Origin: Planctomycetaceae bacterium
GTDB lineage: Bacteria > Planctomycetota > Phycisphaerae > SM23-33
DNA: 64,000 nt
Direction of reading: 5' to 3'
Assembly (NCBI GenBank): GCA_039680605.1
Contig: JBDKTA010000022.1
Location: 186,001 to 250,000, forward strand
Of this stretch, positions 1 through 9,065 are shown one piece after another (position 1 is the stretch's first letter; each line of letters begins with the position of its first letter). The position numbers and the translations under genes were made by a program. Under the pieces are notes generated by a model that ran no database searches, was not told where the DNA came from, and saw only the letters and a program-made list of their open reading frames with translations.

Positions 1-1548
1 GCCGCCGCCAAGGCCGCCCAGGCCGTCGAGGACGCCGCCGAAGGCATCACGCCCCCGCCCGAACCCGAGCGCGAACCCGAACCCGACGAAGGCGAAGGGC
101 TCGGACCCGTCGATCGACCCAAGCCCGCCGCGCCCGATGAACCGTATGAAGAACCTGCCGGCGCCGATAATCGCGACCAGCAGGACAAACGCAGCGAGCA
201 TCGCCGTCGCTACGAAGCCGAGCTCGAAGGCGACGCCAGCGACGTCGTCGTCGCCGCCGCCCGCGAGACCCACGCCAAGTACGAAAAGGTCAAACGCGGC
301 AGCCTTCACATGACCGAGCTGCAGGCCATGGAACTGGCAGACCTGCACAAGATCGCCGAGGAAGAAGGCGTCAGCAAAACGCTGCCGCGCAACGAGCTGG
401 TCTTCGAGATCATCAAGACGCGCGTGCAGAAGACCGGCCTCATGTACGGCGAAGGCGTGCTGGAAATCCTCCCCGACGGGTTCGGGTTCCTGCGCAGCCC
501 CGAGTACAACTACCTGCCCAGCCCCGACGACATCTATGTTTCCCCCAGCCAGATCCGCCGCTTTAACCTTAAAGAAGGCTCGCTGGTGGCCGGGCAGATC
601 CGCCCTCCCAAGGAATCGGAAAAGTACTTCGCCCTGCTGCGCGTCGAAGCCATTAACTTCGGCAGCCCCGAAGATTCCGCCAAGCGCGGCGAGTTCGAAG
701 AACTCACCCCCACGCACCCCGACCGCAGAATCTTCCTGGAGACCACGGCCGACGACTACTCGATGCGCGTGGTCAACCTGATTACGCCGGTAGGCTTCGG
801 CCAGCGCATGCTGATCGTCGCCCCGCCGCGCACCGGAAAGACGATGCTGCTGCAGAAGATGGCCAACGCCATCGTCAAGAACCACCCCGATGCGCACGTG
901 ATCATCCTGCTGATCGACGAACGTCCGGAAGAAGTGACCTGGATGCAGCGCGGCTGCCCCGGCGCCGAGGTTGTCTCCTCGACCTTCGACGAAGGCTACG
1001 CCCGCCACCTGCAGATCGCTGAGATGATCCTGGCCAAGGCCAAGCGCATGGTCGAGTTCGGCAAGGACGTCGTGGTGCTGATGGATTCCATCACCCGCCT
1101 CGCCCGGGCGTACAACGCCGTCGCCCCCGGCAGCGGCCGCATCATGACCGGCGGCGTCGGCATCGACGCCCTGCAGAAACCCAAGCGGTTCTTCGGATCG
1201 GCCCGCGCGATCGAAAATGGCGGCTCGCTGACCGTGATCGCCACGGCCCTGATCGACACCGGAAGCCGCATGGACGAAGTCATCTTCGAAGAGTTCAAAG
1301 GCTCGGGCAACAGCGAGCTGTACCTCGACCGCAGACTCGTCGACCGACGCGTGTGGCCGGCAGTGGACATCTCCCGCTCCGGCAGCCGCAAGGAAGAACT
1401 CCTGCTCGACCCGGCCGAGGCGAGACTCGTCGGAGGCCTGCGAAAGGTCTTGGCCGACATGCAACCGACCGAGGCAATGGAACTGCTCCTGAGCAAACTC
1501 AAGAAGACGCACTCCAATGCAGAGTTCCTGATGTCGATGAATTTCTGA
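1..1548 (+). CDS. rho: Transcription termination factor Rho (5' end outside window)
   Basis: Hexameric RNA helicase that terminates transcription. The conserved core begins near the ATG at 310 (412 residues from there). It shows the N-terminal helical domain, the RNA-binding cold-shock-like domain ([20 protein letters not shown]), a Walker A loop [19 protein letters not shown] and the ITRLARAYN segment. The same frame is open without a stop from base 1 to 309. It encodes a Pro/Glu/Arg-rich charged extension of at least 103 residues, and there is no ribosome site before 310, so I treat the gene as running off the left edge. Rho proteins with charged N-terminal extensions are known in several phyla. 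The gene is followed by a hairpin terminator at 1619-1654. The true start is not visible. Confidence 0.95.
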   Translation, partial: AAAKAAQAVEDAAEGITPPPEPEREPEPDEGEGLGPVDRPKPAAPDEPYEEPAGADNRDQQDKRSEHRRRYEAELEGDASDVVVAAARETHAKYEKVKRGSLHMTELQAMELADLHKIAEEEGVSKTLPRNELVFEIIKTRVQKTGLMYGEGVLEILPDGFGFLRSPEYNYLPSPDDIYVSPSQIRRFNLKEGSLVAGQIRPPKESEKYFALLRVEAINFGSPEDSAKRGEFEELTPTHPDRRIFLETTADDYSMRVVNLITPVGFGQRMLIVAPPRTGKTMLLQKMANAIVKNHPDAHVIILLIDERPEEVTWMQRGCPGAEVVSSTFDEGYARHLQIAEMILAKAKRMVEFGKDVVVLMDSITRLARAYNAVAPGSGRIMTGGVGIDALQKPKRFFGSARAIENGGSLTVIATALIDTGSRMDEVIFEEFKGSGNSELYLDRRLVDRRVWPAVDISRSGSRKEELLLDPAEARLVGGLRKVLADMQPTEAMELLLSKLKKTHSNAEFLMSMNF

Positions 1549-1560
1549 CAACAGGAAACA

Positions 1561-1612
1561 GTAAACGGTAACCAGTAATCGGTAACCGGTAATCAGTGAT
1601 TGGTATGTAATC
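1561..1612 (+). repeat. Degenerate GTAATCG heptamer array after rho
   Basis: Tandem 7-base units of the type GTAATCG / GTAACCG / GTAATCA begin 12 bases after the rho stop codon. The same unit, in the same orientation relative to the gene it follows, occurs after rpoN (27879-27906) and after the M50-HlyD gene (47244-47299). Confidence 0.7.
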
Positions 1613-1618
1613 GCAATC

Positions 1619-1654
1619 AAGCTCCGGGGAGCACCCGTTCCCCGGAGCTTTTTT
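1619..1654 (+). terminator. Rho-independent terminator downstream of rho
   Basis: A perfect 11-bp stem (AAGCTCCGGGG, 1619-1629, pairing with CCCCGGAGCTT, 1640-1650) with a 10-base loop is followed by a run of Ts to 1654. It is the best intrinsic terminator in the window and sits 70 bases after the rho stop. Confidence 0.93.
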
Positions 1655-2115
1655 GCGCGCCCATCGTTAGCCCGAAAACTGCATGAACCGCAGAGACCGC
1701 AAAGTACGCAGAGAAGAAATTGGCTCAAAACAAGACCATCTAACGTCGCGAGCGGCGATAATCTGAAAAACAGATTGTCCATGAGACCCACTCCGCAAAA
1801 TTTCTGTAAGCCTTTTGATTCAAGACACCTCTGCGGTCTCAGCGATCTCCGCGGTGAAATATCCGGGTTAGCGGGGGGGGCTTGCCCCGCGCGTTTTGGG
1901 AGCGGACCTTATCGACCGTGGGGCACGCCAGCGGTTCATTCTGCCCCCCGGCCGCTTGCTCTTCCTTGTACTTTGTTGTACTTTTCACAGCACTTTGCGG
2001 GGAACCGCATCGGACCGCCGCCCTATGGCGCAGGAAATCAGCAGATCCATGAGCGTAACATCCCATAGCTAAAGGATTTATAGATAGGCCGGTATCAATT
2101 TTTGAAGTAACTTCT
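1655..2115. other. Non-coding gap with palindromic repeat fragments
   Basis: No convincing gene. It contains two inverted copies of an ACCGCAGAGACCGC-type repeat (1686-1715 and 1825-1860) and a GTTAGCGG...CTTGCCCCGCGCG palindrome (1867-1893). Both families recur elsewhere in the window. The rest looks unstructured. Confidence 0.6.
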
Positions 2116-2144
2116 TTGACAACAATATGTTACATTAATACCCC
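2116..2144 (+). promoter_or_regulatory. Possible promoter for the SGNH hydrolase gene
   Basis: An AT-rich stretch with a perfect TTGACA at 2116-2121 lies 54 bases before the GTG start of the next gene. No -10 box has ideal spacing (TAATAC at 2136 gives a 14-base spacer), so this is only a candidate. Confidence 0.3.
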
Positions 2145-2174
2145 CCTCCGGCGAGCTACTATAAGGAGACAGCC

Positions 2175-2951
2175 GTGAATCAGATCATCGCCTGCATGGT
2201 GACCATTCTTCTGCCCTTCCAGTTGGCTTTCGGGCAAGGGGCTGCGGCCAGCGCACCGCGCCCTGGCGGTCAGGCCGCCAGCCGGCCCACGACCAGACCT
2301 GCCGATGCCAAGGGGCCCATCGCCGTCGGGAATTACCTCAGGCCTGTTCGCGTGGCCTGTGTCGGCGACAGCATCACGGCGCGCACCGGCTTGCAGGACG
2401 GGACGCCCTACCCGCAGCAGTTGGGCAAGATGCTCGGGGGCAAGTGGCAGGTCGGCAACTTCGGCGTCAGCGGCGCAACGCTGCTCAACCACGGCGACTT
2501 CCCGTACCAGAAACAGCAGGCCTTCAAGTCCGTTCTCGCCTGGGAGCCCGACGTCGTGATCATCATGCTCGGCACCAACGACACCCAGGGGCAGAACTGG
2601 AAGTTCAAGGGCGAGTTCGCCGACGACTACAAGGACCTCATCAAGAAGTTCGCCGCCCTGGCGAGCAAGCCGCGAATCTTCATCTGTACGCCGCCGCCCA
2701 CGCGAAAAGGGGGCAACTACGGCATCCGGGAGGAAGGCGTGGTGGAGCAAATCCCGATCATCAACCGCGTCGCCGCCGAGATGAACGTCGGCCTCATCGA
2801 CATGTACGGCGCCCTCAAGGATCACCGCCGCCTGATCCCGGACAAGGTCCACCCCAGTACCGCCGGATCGCGCTTCATGGCCAAGGCCGCCTACCAGACC
2901 CTGACCGGAAGAGATTTCGAAGACCCCCCGCCCGCGTCGCGCCCAAAGTAG
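2175..2951 (+). CDS. Exported SGNH/GDSL-type esterase
   Basis: 258-residue secreted hydrolase, probably removing acyl groups from carbohydrate. The GTG start is preceded by AAGGAG six bases upstream. The N-terminus is a signal peptide ending near FGQG, followed by a Pro/Ala/Thr/Arg linker. The SGNH blocks are visible: GDSIT with the nucleophile Ser, the NFGVSG glycine block, GTND with Asn, and DKVHPS with the Asp-His pair near the C-terminus. It opens a block of exported enzymes for polysaccharide breakdown. The exact substrate cannot be read from sequence. Confidence 0.85.
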   Translation: MNQIIACMVTILLPFQLAFGQGAAASAPRPGGQAASRPTTRPADAKGPIAVGNYLRPVRVACVGDSITARTGLQDGTPYPQQLGKMLGGKWQVGNFGVSGATLLNHGDFPYQKQQAFKSVLAWEPDVVIIMLGTNDTQGQNWKFKGEFADDYKDLIKKFAALASKPRIFICTPPPTRKGGNYGIREEGVVEQIPIINRVAAEMNVGLIDMYGALKDHRRLIPDKVHPSTAGSRFMAKAAYQTLTGRDFEDPPPASRPK

Positions 2952-2995
2952 CACAGGTTGCACCGTCCGCCGAGACTCCCAGCCGCCCCTTGACG

Positions 2996-3089
2996 ACGCA
3001 CAACTCCGTTGTGCGTGTCCCAGAATGCTCAAAGCCGCAGAGCATGGGCGGGACGCCCATGCGACTCGCGGGCAAGATGCCCGTGCTAC
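2996..3089. repeat. Two palindromic repeats between convergent genes
   Basis: ACGCACAACTCCGTTGTGCG (2996-3017) is a palindrome also found at 15287-15315 and 15525-15550. It is followed by two GGGCGGGACGCCC-type palindromes (3041-3062 and 3068-3089). On the minus strand the last reads TAGCACGGGC, and its TAG is the stop codon of the PQQ-like gene. Confidence 0.75.
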
Positions 3090-6000
3090 TGGGCGAGCTT
3101 GACCTCGATGCCGCACAGGAGCGGCTTTTCGCTGCCCTTGGCGGTCAGGTCGATCGTCAGGTCGTCTTTGACGTCGATGTTCTCGAAGGTCAGCACCAGC
3201 GGGCGGTCGGGGCCTGCGGCGGCGGGGTCGACGCCCTCCTTCACGCTGTTGCCCTGGAGTTTGATGTCGAAGACGCGCTTGCCGGCGGCGTCGCCGGGCC
3301 AGGCGGCAAAGTGCAGCGTGACGGTGTACTTGCCCGGTCCGTCGGCGGCCTTGCGCAGGGGGAGCGTCAGTTGCTTGATGCCCACGGCGGCCGAGGCGTA
3401 GACCCACGGCGCGGGGGCGTCTTTAACGCCATTCCAGATGGAGTTGCGGCGGTCGTACTTCTCGTCGCCGTCGAAGGCGGTCTTGTAGGGCAGTTCGACC
3501 GAGCCGCCGTACTTGTTGCGCGGAAAGGCCAGCCAGAGCTGCCCGCCGGCGTCGCGGCGGTCGCCGGGGCCGGCGATATTCAGCGCCAGCGTGCGCACGG
3601 GCGTCAGGTCGCCTGAGAACGAGTAGTCGCCGTAGACGCGGTCTTCGTCGTCATGCACCAGCGCCACGCTGCACGAGATCGGCAGCCCGCAGCGACAGCC
3701 GGTGTCGCCGGCCGGCCACAGCGCCATGCCCTCAGCGGCGATGAAGCTCATCCAGCAGTTGGGGCGGTTGCTGGGGAACAGGCTCACGCCCGTGTCCCGC
3801 GTGGTGTCGTAGTACCCAAAGCCCTCGCAGCGGAAGAACAGCGTCTCGGCCGAGGCGTTGAAGGGGCCGCAGTGCTTGTACGGCCGCACGAACCGCCAGG
3901 GCACGGTCTGGCCCGTCAGGGGGTTGGGAATAGTCTTCTTCTCGCCGGTGGCCAGGTTGTACGCCCAGGGCTCGGCGAAGATCGTGTCGCCGGCGATGAC
4001 CGCGCGGCTGCGGTAGGACAGGTCCTTGAGCCAGACCAGGTCACCCGTGGCGGCCTTGCGCACCGACATGCCGCGCCCGGCGCCTTCGTTGACGTTGTAC
4101 CCGGTGAAGGCTTTCCAGCCGCCCTGGTCGGACATCTGCAGCAGCAGACCCTTGGTCAGCACCAGCGTGACGCGATGGCCGCCGGTGAAGGAGCAGTCGG
4201 CGGGCTTTTGCCACTTGAGCCCCTCGCGCAGATCGAAGCCCAGCAGCAGTTGAACCGTCGCGTTGACGGGCTTGCCCTTCTTGTCGACCTGCTTGCCGCC
4301 GCCGGGGAACTTGTCGGTGAAGGGCTTGCTCTCGGCGACGGCCGCGGCGACCTGGCCGTCGGGGACGTTGGGGTCGAGGCAGTAGACCATGGCCTTGCCG
4401 CCGGTGTCGCCGGCCGTTCCGGCGACGACGGAGTTATGGCTGAACCACGGCGACTGGTGCTGCCAGAGGATCTTTCCGGTCTTGGCGTCCATGGCGAACA
4501 GCAGGTCGCTGCAAAGCCAGTACGCGACCTCTTCGCCGCGCGACTTGGGCCACTTGGCCATATCAAGTTTTCCCAGCGTGCGCGAACCGACCAGCACGCC
4601 GTCGACCAGCGCCACATAGCCCCACATCTTGGCCTTGCCGTCGGCCGACGGCGGCACTTTGTACTCGCCCAGCAGTTTGCCCGTCGCCGGGTCGAGCCGG
4701 CGGCAGGTGTCGTCTACGGCGATGAAGTAGCCTTCCGGCCCGACCGCCACGTTGCTGGGCACGTCGGCGATGTGCGCCCGCGTGGCGTTCTTGAGCGGGA
4801 AACTCCAAAGCTCGACTCCCGTGTACGCGTCGTAGGCGGTGACCGAGCTGTACGAGCAGACGAACATGCGCCCGTCAAGGGCCAGCGGCGAGGCGCCCCA
4901 GTAATGGCGGTCGACGAAGTCGGCCGGACCCGGGTCGCCGAACCACTGCACGCGGAACGGCGCCCGCACTTCCTTATCCATGCTCGATGCCGTATTGCCC
5001 GGCACAGCGTACTGGTGCGTCCACGGGCGGGCGTCTTTCAGCGGCGGGCGGATGCAGACGATGCTGCCGGCGTCGGTTTTCGCCTGGGCCAGTTCGTCCG
5101 CAGGCACAAAATCTTTCGCCGCCTGAGGCAGCACGACCGTCCCACGCACCGGCTGGGTCATGCGATAGAGCTCCTTCCACGTGCCGGGGCACTTGCCGGT
5201 CAGTACGGCCGTCTCGGAGACCACCAGCGCCGCGAAGTACTTCGTGTACGGCACGCGGTCGAGGGGCCACTGCTGCACGATCACTCGCCCGCCATACAGG
5301 CCGGCCGAGTCGATCAGCTTCTGGGCGGCGGCGACTTTGGCGGCGTCATCCGAGACGGCTACCACCATCAGGTCGCTCTTGCGGGCGATCTCCAGGGCCA
5401 TCTCGCCGGTCTCGACACCATAGACCAGCGCAAAGCCCTTGCGGATCTCGGGCGCGAGTTTGAGGGCCGCGTCGGCGGCGGCCTGCATCGTATCGCTGAT
5501 CTTCACGTTGGGGTCTGCGGCGGGGCGCACTTCGCCGCCGGCGGCAGCGCCGCCGGCAAAGCAGTAGATCTTGCCCGTGTCGGTCGAGACGATCAGCCGC
5601 CCGTTGGCGACGGTCAGGCTCAGCGCCGAGCCGTCCACCTTGGCGGTCCAGGTTTCTTTGCCGCTATCGGCGTCAAGGGCGGCCACTTTGCCCGGCGCTC
5701 CGACGAAGAGCGTCTTGCCCGCCAGGATGATGCACTCGGGCGCCTCCATCGCGGCCGACCAGAGTTCCTTGCCATTCTCAGCCGGGGCGGCAGCCGCGCC
5801 ACCCTTGCCGCGGCGGGCCTCCTTTTCATTGACCGGCGGACCGTCGCTCGGCGGCGGCGTGAAGCGGATGGCCTTGACGGCCTTGGAGACGCCCTCGCCG
5901 TGGGGCAGGCCGCAGGAATAGACCCGCCCGGAGTCCGCGACGAGTTGCCCGCCGGGGAAGCTGCCGGCGCACTCGGTGTTGCCGCCTTCGCTCTTGAGGT

Positions 6001-6916
6001 TGGTTGTGTTGATGCGAAAGGCCCGCGCGCCCTCCCATCCGGTGTACAGCCATGCGTCGTCCAGCGCGGCGAACGTCCCGCCGCCGTAGTAGATCGAAAG
6101 CCGCAGCAGCGGGCCTTTGCCCGTCGCGCGGTCGTAGATGAACGGGCACAGGCGGCTGTTGGGCACGACGAGCTGGTTCTTGTTGGCCAGCAGGTACCCC
6201 TGCGGGCAGACCTGCAGCAGGCGCTGCTCGCCGGTGCTGTCATTCTTCCAGATCAGCTTGCCGGTCTTGGCGTCGACGGCGTAGAGGAACACCCCTTCGC
6301 TGGGGAAAATGCCCGCCGTGAAGTACGCGATGCCCGAGTCGACCATCACGCTGCTGCGAACCGGCCAGAGCGAGACCATCTTGCCCAGGCCGATCACGCG
6401 GCGGTCTTCCGGGGCGGCGCGGAACTTCCAGACTTCCTTGCCGTCGGCGGCGGAGAGGCAATAGATCCATCCGTCGTCGCTGCCGACGTAGACGTTGCCG
6501 GCGTCGACGGTCGGGGCCAGGCGCACGGGCCCGCCGGTGGGGTACGCCCACTTGACCTTGGCGGTGGCGGCGTCGAGGCAGTAGACCTTGCCGTCGCCGA
6601 CGGAGCCGAAGTAGATGCTGTCGCCGACGGCGACCGTGCTGTCGGCGCGGTCGAAGTCGATGCGTCGTTTCTCGACGCCGCCTTCCCAGTTGGTGTGCAG
6701 CGGGTAGCCCGGCCCGAACGCCGGGTGCGGCTGGAACGGCGGGACGAATACCCACGCCTGCGTCAGCGGCAGCGACAGCGACTCGTCGGTGACGCCGCTG
6801 CGGGCGATGTCTTTGCGGAACGTGGGCCAGTCCGCCGCGGCGGCGGGGTCAGCCGCCAGCACCAGCACCGGCACGGCCATGAGAACGGCTGCAAGGACAT
6901 ATCTGTAAGCACGCAT
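3086..6916 (-). CDS. Giant exported PQQ-type beta-propeller protein with a methyltransferase-like insert and malectin-like C-terminus
   Basis: 1276 residues. The start at 6916 is chosen because GGAG lies 8 bases upstream and a clean signal peptide follows (MRAYRYVLAAVLMAVPVLVL). After it comes DWPTFRKDIARSG, the usual opening of exported planctomycete PQQ-like propellers. Blade motifs such as VYCLDAATAKVKW, IYCLSAADGKEVW and LYAVDAKTGKLIW recur on both sides of a central segment. Around residues 488-600 the propeller is interrupted by a Rossmann-like stretch (FALVYGVETGEMALEIA, VVAVSDD) that resembles a class I methyltransferase but lacks a clear SAM-binding glycine motif. The last ~110 residues look like a malectin/carbohydrate-binding domain. 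No PQQ ligands can be confirmed, so a binding or scaffold role is as likely as an enzyme. Confidence 0.8.
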   Translation of the reverse strand: MRAYRYVLAAVLMAVPVLVLAADPAAAADWPTFRKDIARSGVTDESLSLPLTQAWVFVPPFQPHPAFGPGYPLHTNWEGGVEKRRIDFDRADSTVAVGDSIYFGSVGDGKVYCLDAATAKVKWAYPTGGPVRLAPTVDAGNVYVGSDDGWIYCLSAADGKEVWKFRAAPEDRRVIGLGKMVSLWPVRSSVMVDSGIAYFTAGIFPSEGVFLYAVDAKTGKLIWKNDSTGEQRLLQVCPQGYLLANKNQLVVPNSRLCPFIYDRATGKGPLLRLSIYYGGGTFAALDDAWLYTGWEGARAFRINTTNLKSEGGNTECAGSFPGGQLVADSGRVYSCGLPHGEGVSKAVKAIRFTPPPSDGPPVNEKEARRGKGGAAAAPAENGKELWSAAMEAPECIILAGKTLFVGAPGKVAALDADSGKETWTAKVDGSALSLTVANGRLIVSTDTGKIYCFAGGAAAGGEVRPAADPNVKISDTMQAAADAALKLAPEIRKGFALVYGVETGEMALEIARKSDLMVVAVSDDAAKVAAAQKLIDSAGLYGGRVIVQQWPLDRVPYTKYFAALVVSETAVLTGKCPGTWKELYRMTQPVRGTVVLPQAAKDFVPADELAQAKTDAGSIVCIRPPLKDARPWTHQYAVPGNTASSMDKEVRAPFRVQWFGDPGPADFVDRHYWGASPLALDGRMFVCSYSSVTAYDAYTGVELWSFPLKNATRAHIADVPSNVAVGPEGYFIAVDDTCRRLDPATGKLLGEYKVPPSADGKAKMWGYVALVDGVLVGSRTLGKLDMAKWPKSRGEEVAYWLCSDLLFAMDAKTGKILWQHQSPWFSHNSVVAGTAGDTGGKAMVYCLDPNVPDGQVAAAVAESKPFTDKFPGGGKQVDKKGKPVNATVQLLLGFDLREGLKWQKPADCSFTGGHRVTLVLTKGLLLQMSDQGGWKAFTGYNVNEGAGRGMSVRKAATGDLVWLKDLSYRSRAVIAGDTIFAEPWAYNLATGEKKTIPNPLTGQTVPWRFVRPYKHCGPFNASAETLFFRCEGFGYYDTTRDTGVSLFPSNRPNCWMSFIAAEGMALWPAGDTGCRCGLPISCSVALVHDDEDRVYGDYSFSGDLTPVRTLALNIAGPGDRRDAGGQLWLAFPRNKYGGSVELPYKTAFDGDEKYDRRNSIWNGVKDAPAPWVYASAAVGIKQLTLPLRKAADGPGKYTVTLHFAAWPGDAAGKRVFDIKLQGNSVKEGVDPAAAGPDRPLVLTFENIDVKDDLTIDLTAKGSEKPLLCGIEVKLAQ

Positions 6917-7175
6917 GAGCAAGTCTCCATTTCGCGGAAAAACGGACCGGCTCCAATTATGGCAGAGCCGGCGAACAGGTCCAAAAGTTTTCGAGAGTTT
7001 CTCGAAGCGCGCCCGGGCCTGTTTGAACAAACCGCAAAGGCTTGCTTTGCCCCTTGCTCAGGCTATGCGCCATCGCGAGAATAGTTGTCAAGGCTCCCCG
7101 GCACATTGGGGGCTTCCGCGGCTGCTGCGAGGGCGGCGGCAGGCAGTCCAAATGAAACTGGATAAAGGTCCGATC

Positions 7176-9065
7176 ATGAGCGTGCTCGCAGGCATCGTCA
7201 CCCTATTGGCTGCAGTCCTGGCCGGCGCGCCGCTGGCCGGGCAGGAAAAGCATTCCGTGGAAAAGGCCTCGTTGGACCGCGTCGCCGGGGCGATCAAGCA
7301 AGCCGGCAAGACTCATCCCTTTCTCTTTGCGGACGAGGCCGCCTTCGCCGCTCTCAAGCAGCGCTGCCGGAGCGAGACATTCGCCCGCATGGCGAGGAAC
7401 CGTCTGCTCGCGGACGCTGAGGCAATCCTGCCCCTGCCGCCCAGCATGCGGAAAATGGAGGGGCGGCGGCTCCTGGGCGTTTCGCGCCAGGTGCTTGGCC
7501 GCGTCTCGACACTGGCCATGGCCTACCGCCTGACCGGCAAGGCCGCACACCTGGAACGCTGCGCCGCCGAGATGCGCGCCGCCGCAGGCTTTACCGACTG
7601 GAACCCCTCGCACTTTCTGGACGTGGCCGAGATGACGCTGGCCCTGGCGGTCGGCTACGACTGGCTTTACCACGACCTGGACGCCGCGACGCGTCAGGCC
7701 GTCGCCGAGGCGATTCTGGACAAGGGTCTGCGCCCGTCGCTCAAGAGCGGCGGGTGGGTCGGCGCGACCAACAACTGGGGACAGGTCTGCCACGCCGGGA
7801 TGATCGCCGGCGCGTTGGCGCTGATGGACCGGCAGGAACCGCTGGCGGCGCAGATCGTCCACCGCGCGATCGCGAATCTGCCCCGATCGATGCACGTCTT
7901 CGCGCCCAACGGTTGTTATCCGGAAGGGCCGGGCTACTGGTCGTACGGGACCGACTTCAACGTGCTGGCCATCGCGATGCTCGATAGCGTGCTCAAGAGC
8001 GACTTCGCTCTGGCGGACCTGCCGGGTTTTGCGGCCACGGCCGACTACATGGACCTGGTCACCGGTCCCTCGGGCATGACGTTCAACTACGCCGACGGCG
8101 GCGCGGGGCGCGGCACCGACTTGGCCACATGGTGGCTGGCGCGGCGGTTCAAGCGGCCGGACATCCTGGCGTACTTCGAGAAGGACGCCTTCGTGAAGCA
8201 CTGCACGTCGCGCCCGGGAAAGGGCGGCAACCGGCTCTTTGCCTTTACGCTGCTGTGGGTGCAGGACGTGCCTGACGGCCAGGCGCCCAAGGCGCCGCTA
8301 TGCTGGTCGTCGCAGGGGACCGTGTCTGTCACCATTCAGCGAAGCTCGTGGGACAACGAGCGAGCGATCTTCGTGGGCCTCAAGGCCGGCTCGCCCTCGG
8401 CCAATCACGGCCACATGGATGGCGGCTCGTTCGTGCTCGACGCCGACGGCGTGCGATGGGCGCATGACCTGGGGGCCGAGAACTACCACCGCATCGAGTC
8501 GCGCAAGATGAGTCTTTGGAGCTCGGCCCAGAACTCCGACCGCTGGAAGATCTTCCGCCTGAACAGCCTCAGCCACAACACGCTGACGATCGACGGGCAG
8601 CTCCAGCAGGCCAAGGGCAGCGCCAAGGTCGTGTCGTTCCGCGCGGCCCCGCCCTCGCGGGCCGTGCTGGACCTGACCAGCCTGTACCCGCAGGCTTCGC
8701 AGATCATCCGCAGCGGCGAGCTGCTCGAAAGCGGCCAATACCGCATGACCGACACGATCAAAGGCCTCAAGGCCGGTACGCGCGTGCGCTGGGCGATGGC
8801 CACCAAGGCCAAGCCCGACGAGCTGGGCAAGAGCTCGCTCGTCCTGCGCCAGGGCGGCAAACAATTGCTCCTGACTGCCCTGCACGACAAGGCCGCCAAG
8901 TGGAAGACCTACGAGGCCGCCAAACCCGCCAACGAGTGGGACTCGCCCAACCCGGGCGTCGTGATGGTGGGCTTGGAAGCCCTCGCCCCGGCCTCGGGCG
9001 AGGTAACCTTGCAGGTCCTCTTTACCCCCGGCAGCGCGACTGCCGCCGCAGAGGATTCGCCATGA
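7176..9065 (+). CDS. Exported heparinase II/III-like polysaccharide lyase
   Basis: About 629 residues. I prefer the ATG at 7176, which has AAAGG seven bases upstream and leads directly into the signal peptide (MSVLAGIVTLLAAVLAGAPL). An in-frame ATG at 7152 is the alternative. The N-terminal half is an alpha/alpha-toroid type domain with TNNWGQVCHAGM and YGTDFN. The C-terminal half has the heparinase II/III beta-sandwich signature NHGHMDGGSFVLDADG. These families cleave uronic-acid polysaccharides by beta-elimination and leave unsaturated ends. The stop overlaps the start of the next gene by ATGA, so translation is coupled to the GH105-BNR_4 protein, which would remove such ends. The polysaccharide is unknown. 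Confidence 0.85.
   Translation: MSVLAGIVTLLAAVLAGAPLAGQEKHSVEKASLDRVAGAIKQAGKTHPFLFADEAAFAALKQRCRSETFARMARNRLLADAEAILPLPPSMRKMEGRRLLGVSRQVLGRVSTLAMAYRLTGKAAHLERCAAEMRAAAGFTDWNPSHFLDVAEMTLALAVGYDWLYHDLDAATRQAVAEAILDKGLRPSLKSGGWVGATNNWGQVCHAGMIAGALALMDRQEPLAAQIVHRAIANLPRSMHVFAPNGCYPEGPGYWSYGTDFNVLAIAMLDSVLKSDFALADLPGFAATADYMDLVTGPSGMTFNYADGGAGRGTDLATWWLARRFKRPDILAYFEKDAFVKHCTSRPGKGGNRLFAFTLLWVQDVPDGQAPKAPLCWSSQGTVSVTIQRSSWDNERAIFVGLKAGSPSANHGHMDGGSFVLDADGVRWAHDLGAENYHRIESRKMSLWSSAQNSDRWKIFRLNSLSHNTLTIDGQLQQAKGSAKVVSFRAAPPSRAVLDLTSLYPQASQIIRSGELLESGQYRMTDTIKGLKAGTRVRWAMATKAKPDELGKSSLVLRQGGKQLLLTALHDKAAKWKTYEAAKPANEWDSPNPGVVMVGLEALAPASGEVTLQVLFTPGSATAAAEDSP

Noticed and set aside
3653-7084. 1143-codon open frame on the plus strand opposite the PQQ-like gene
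   Set aside because: Low-complexity Gly/Ala/Arg/Val sequence with no ribosome site or domain; a mirror of GC-rich codon bias of the minus-strand gene with a real signal peptide and blades.
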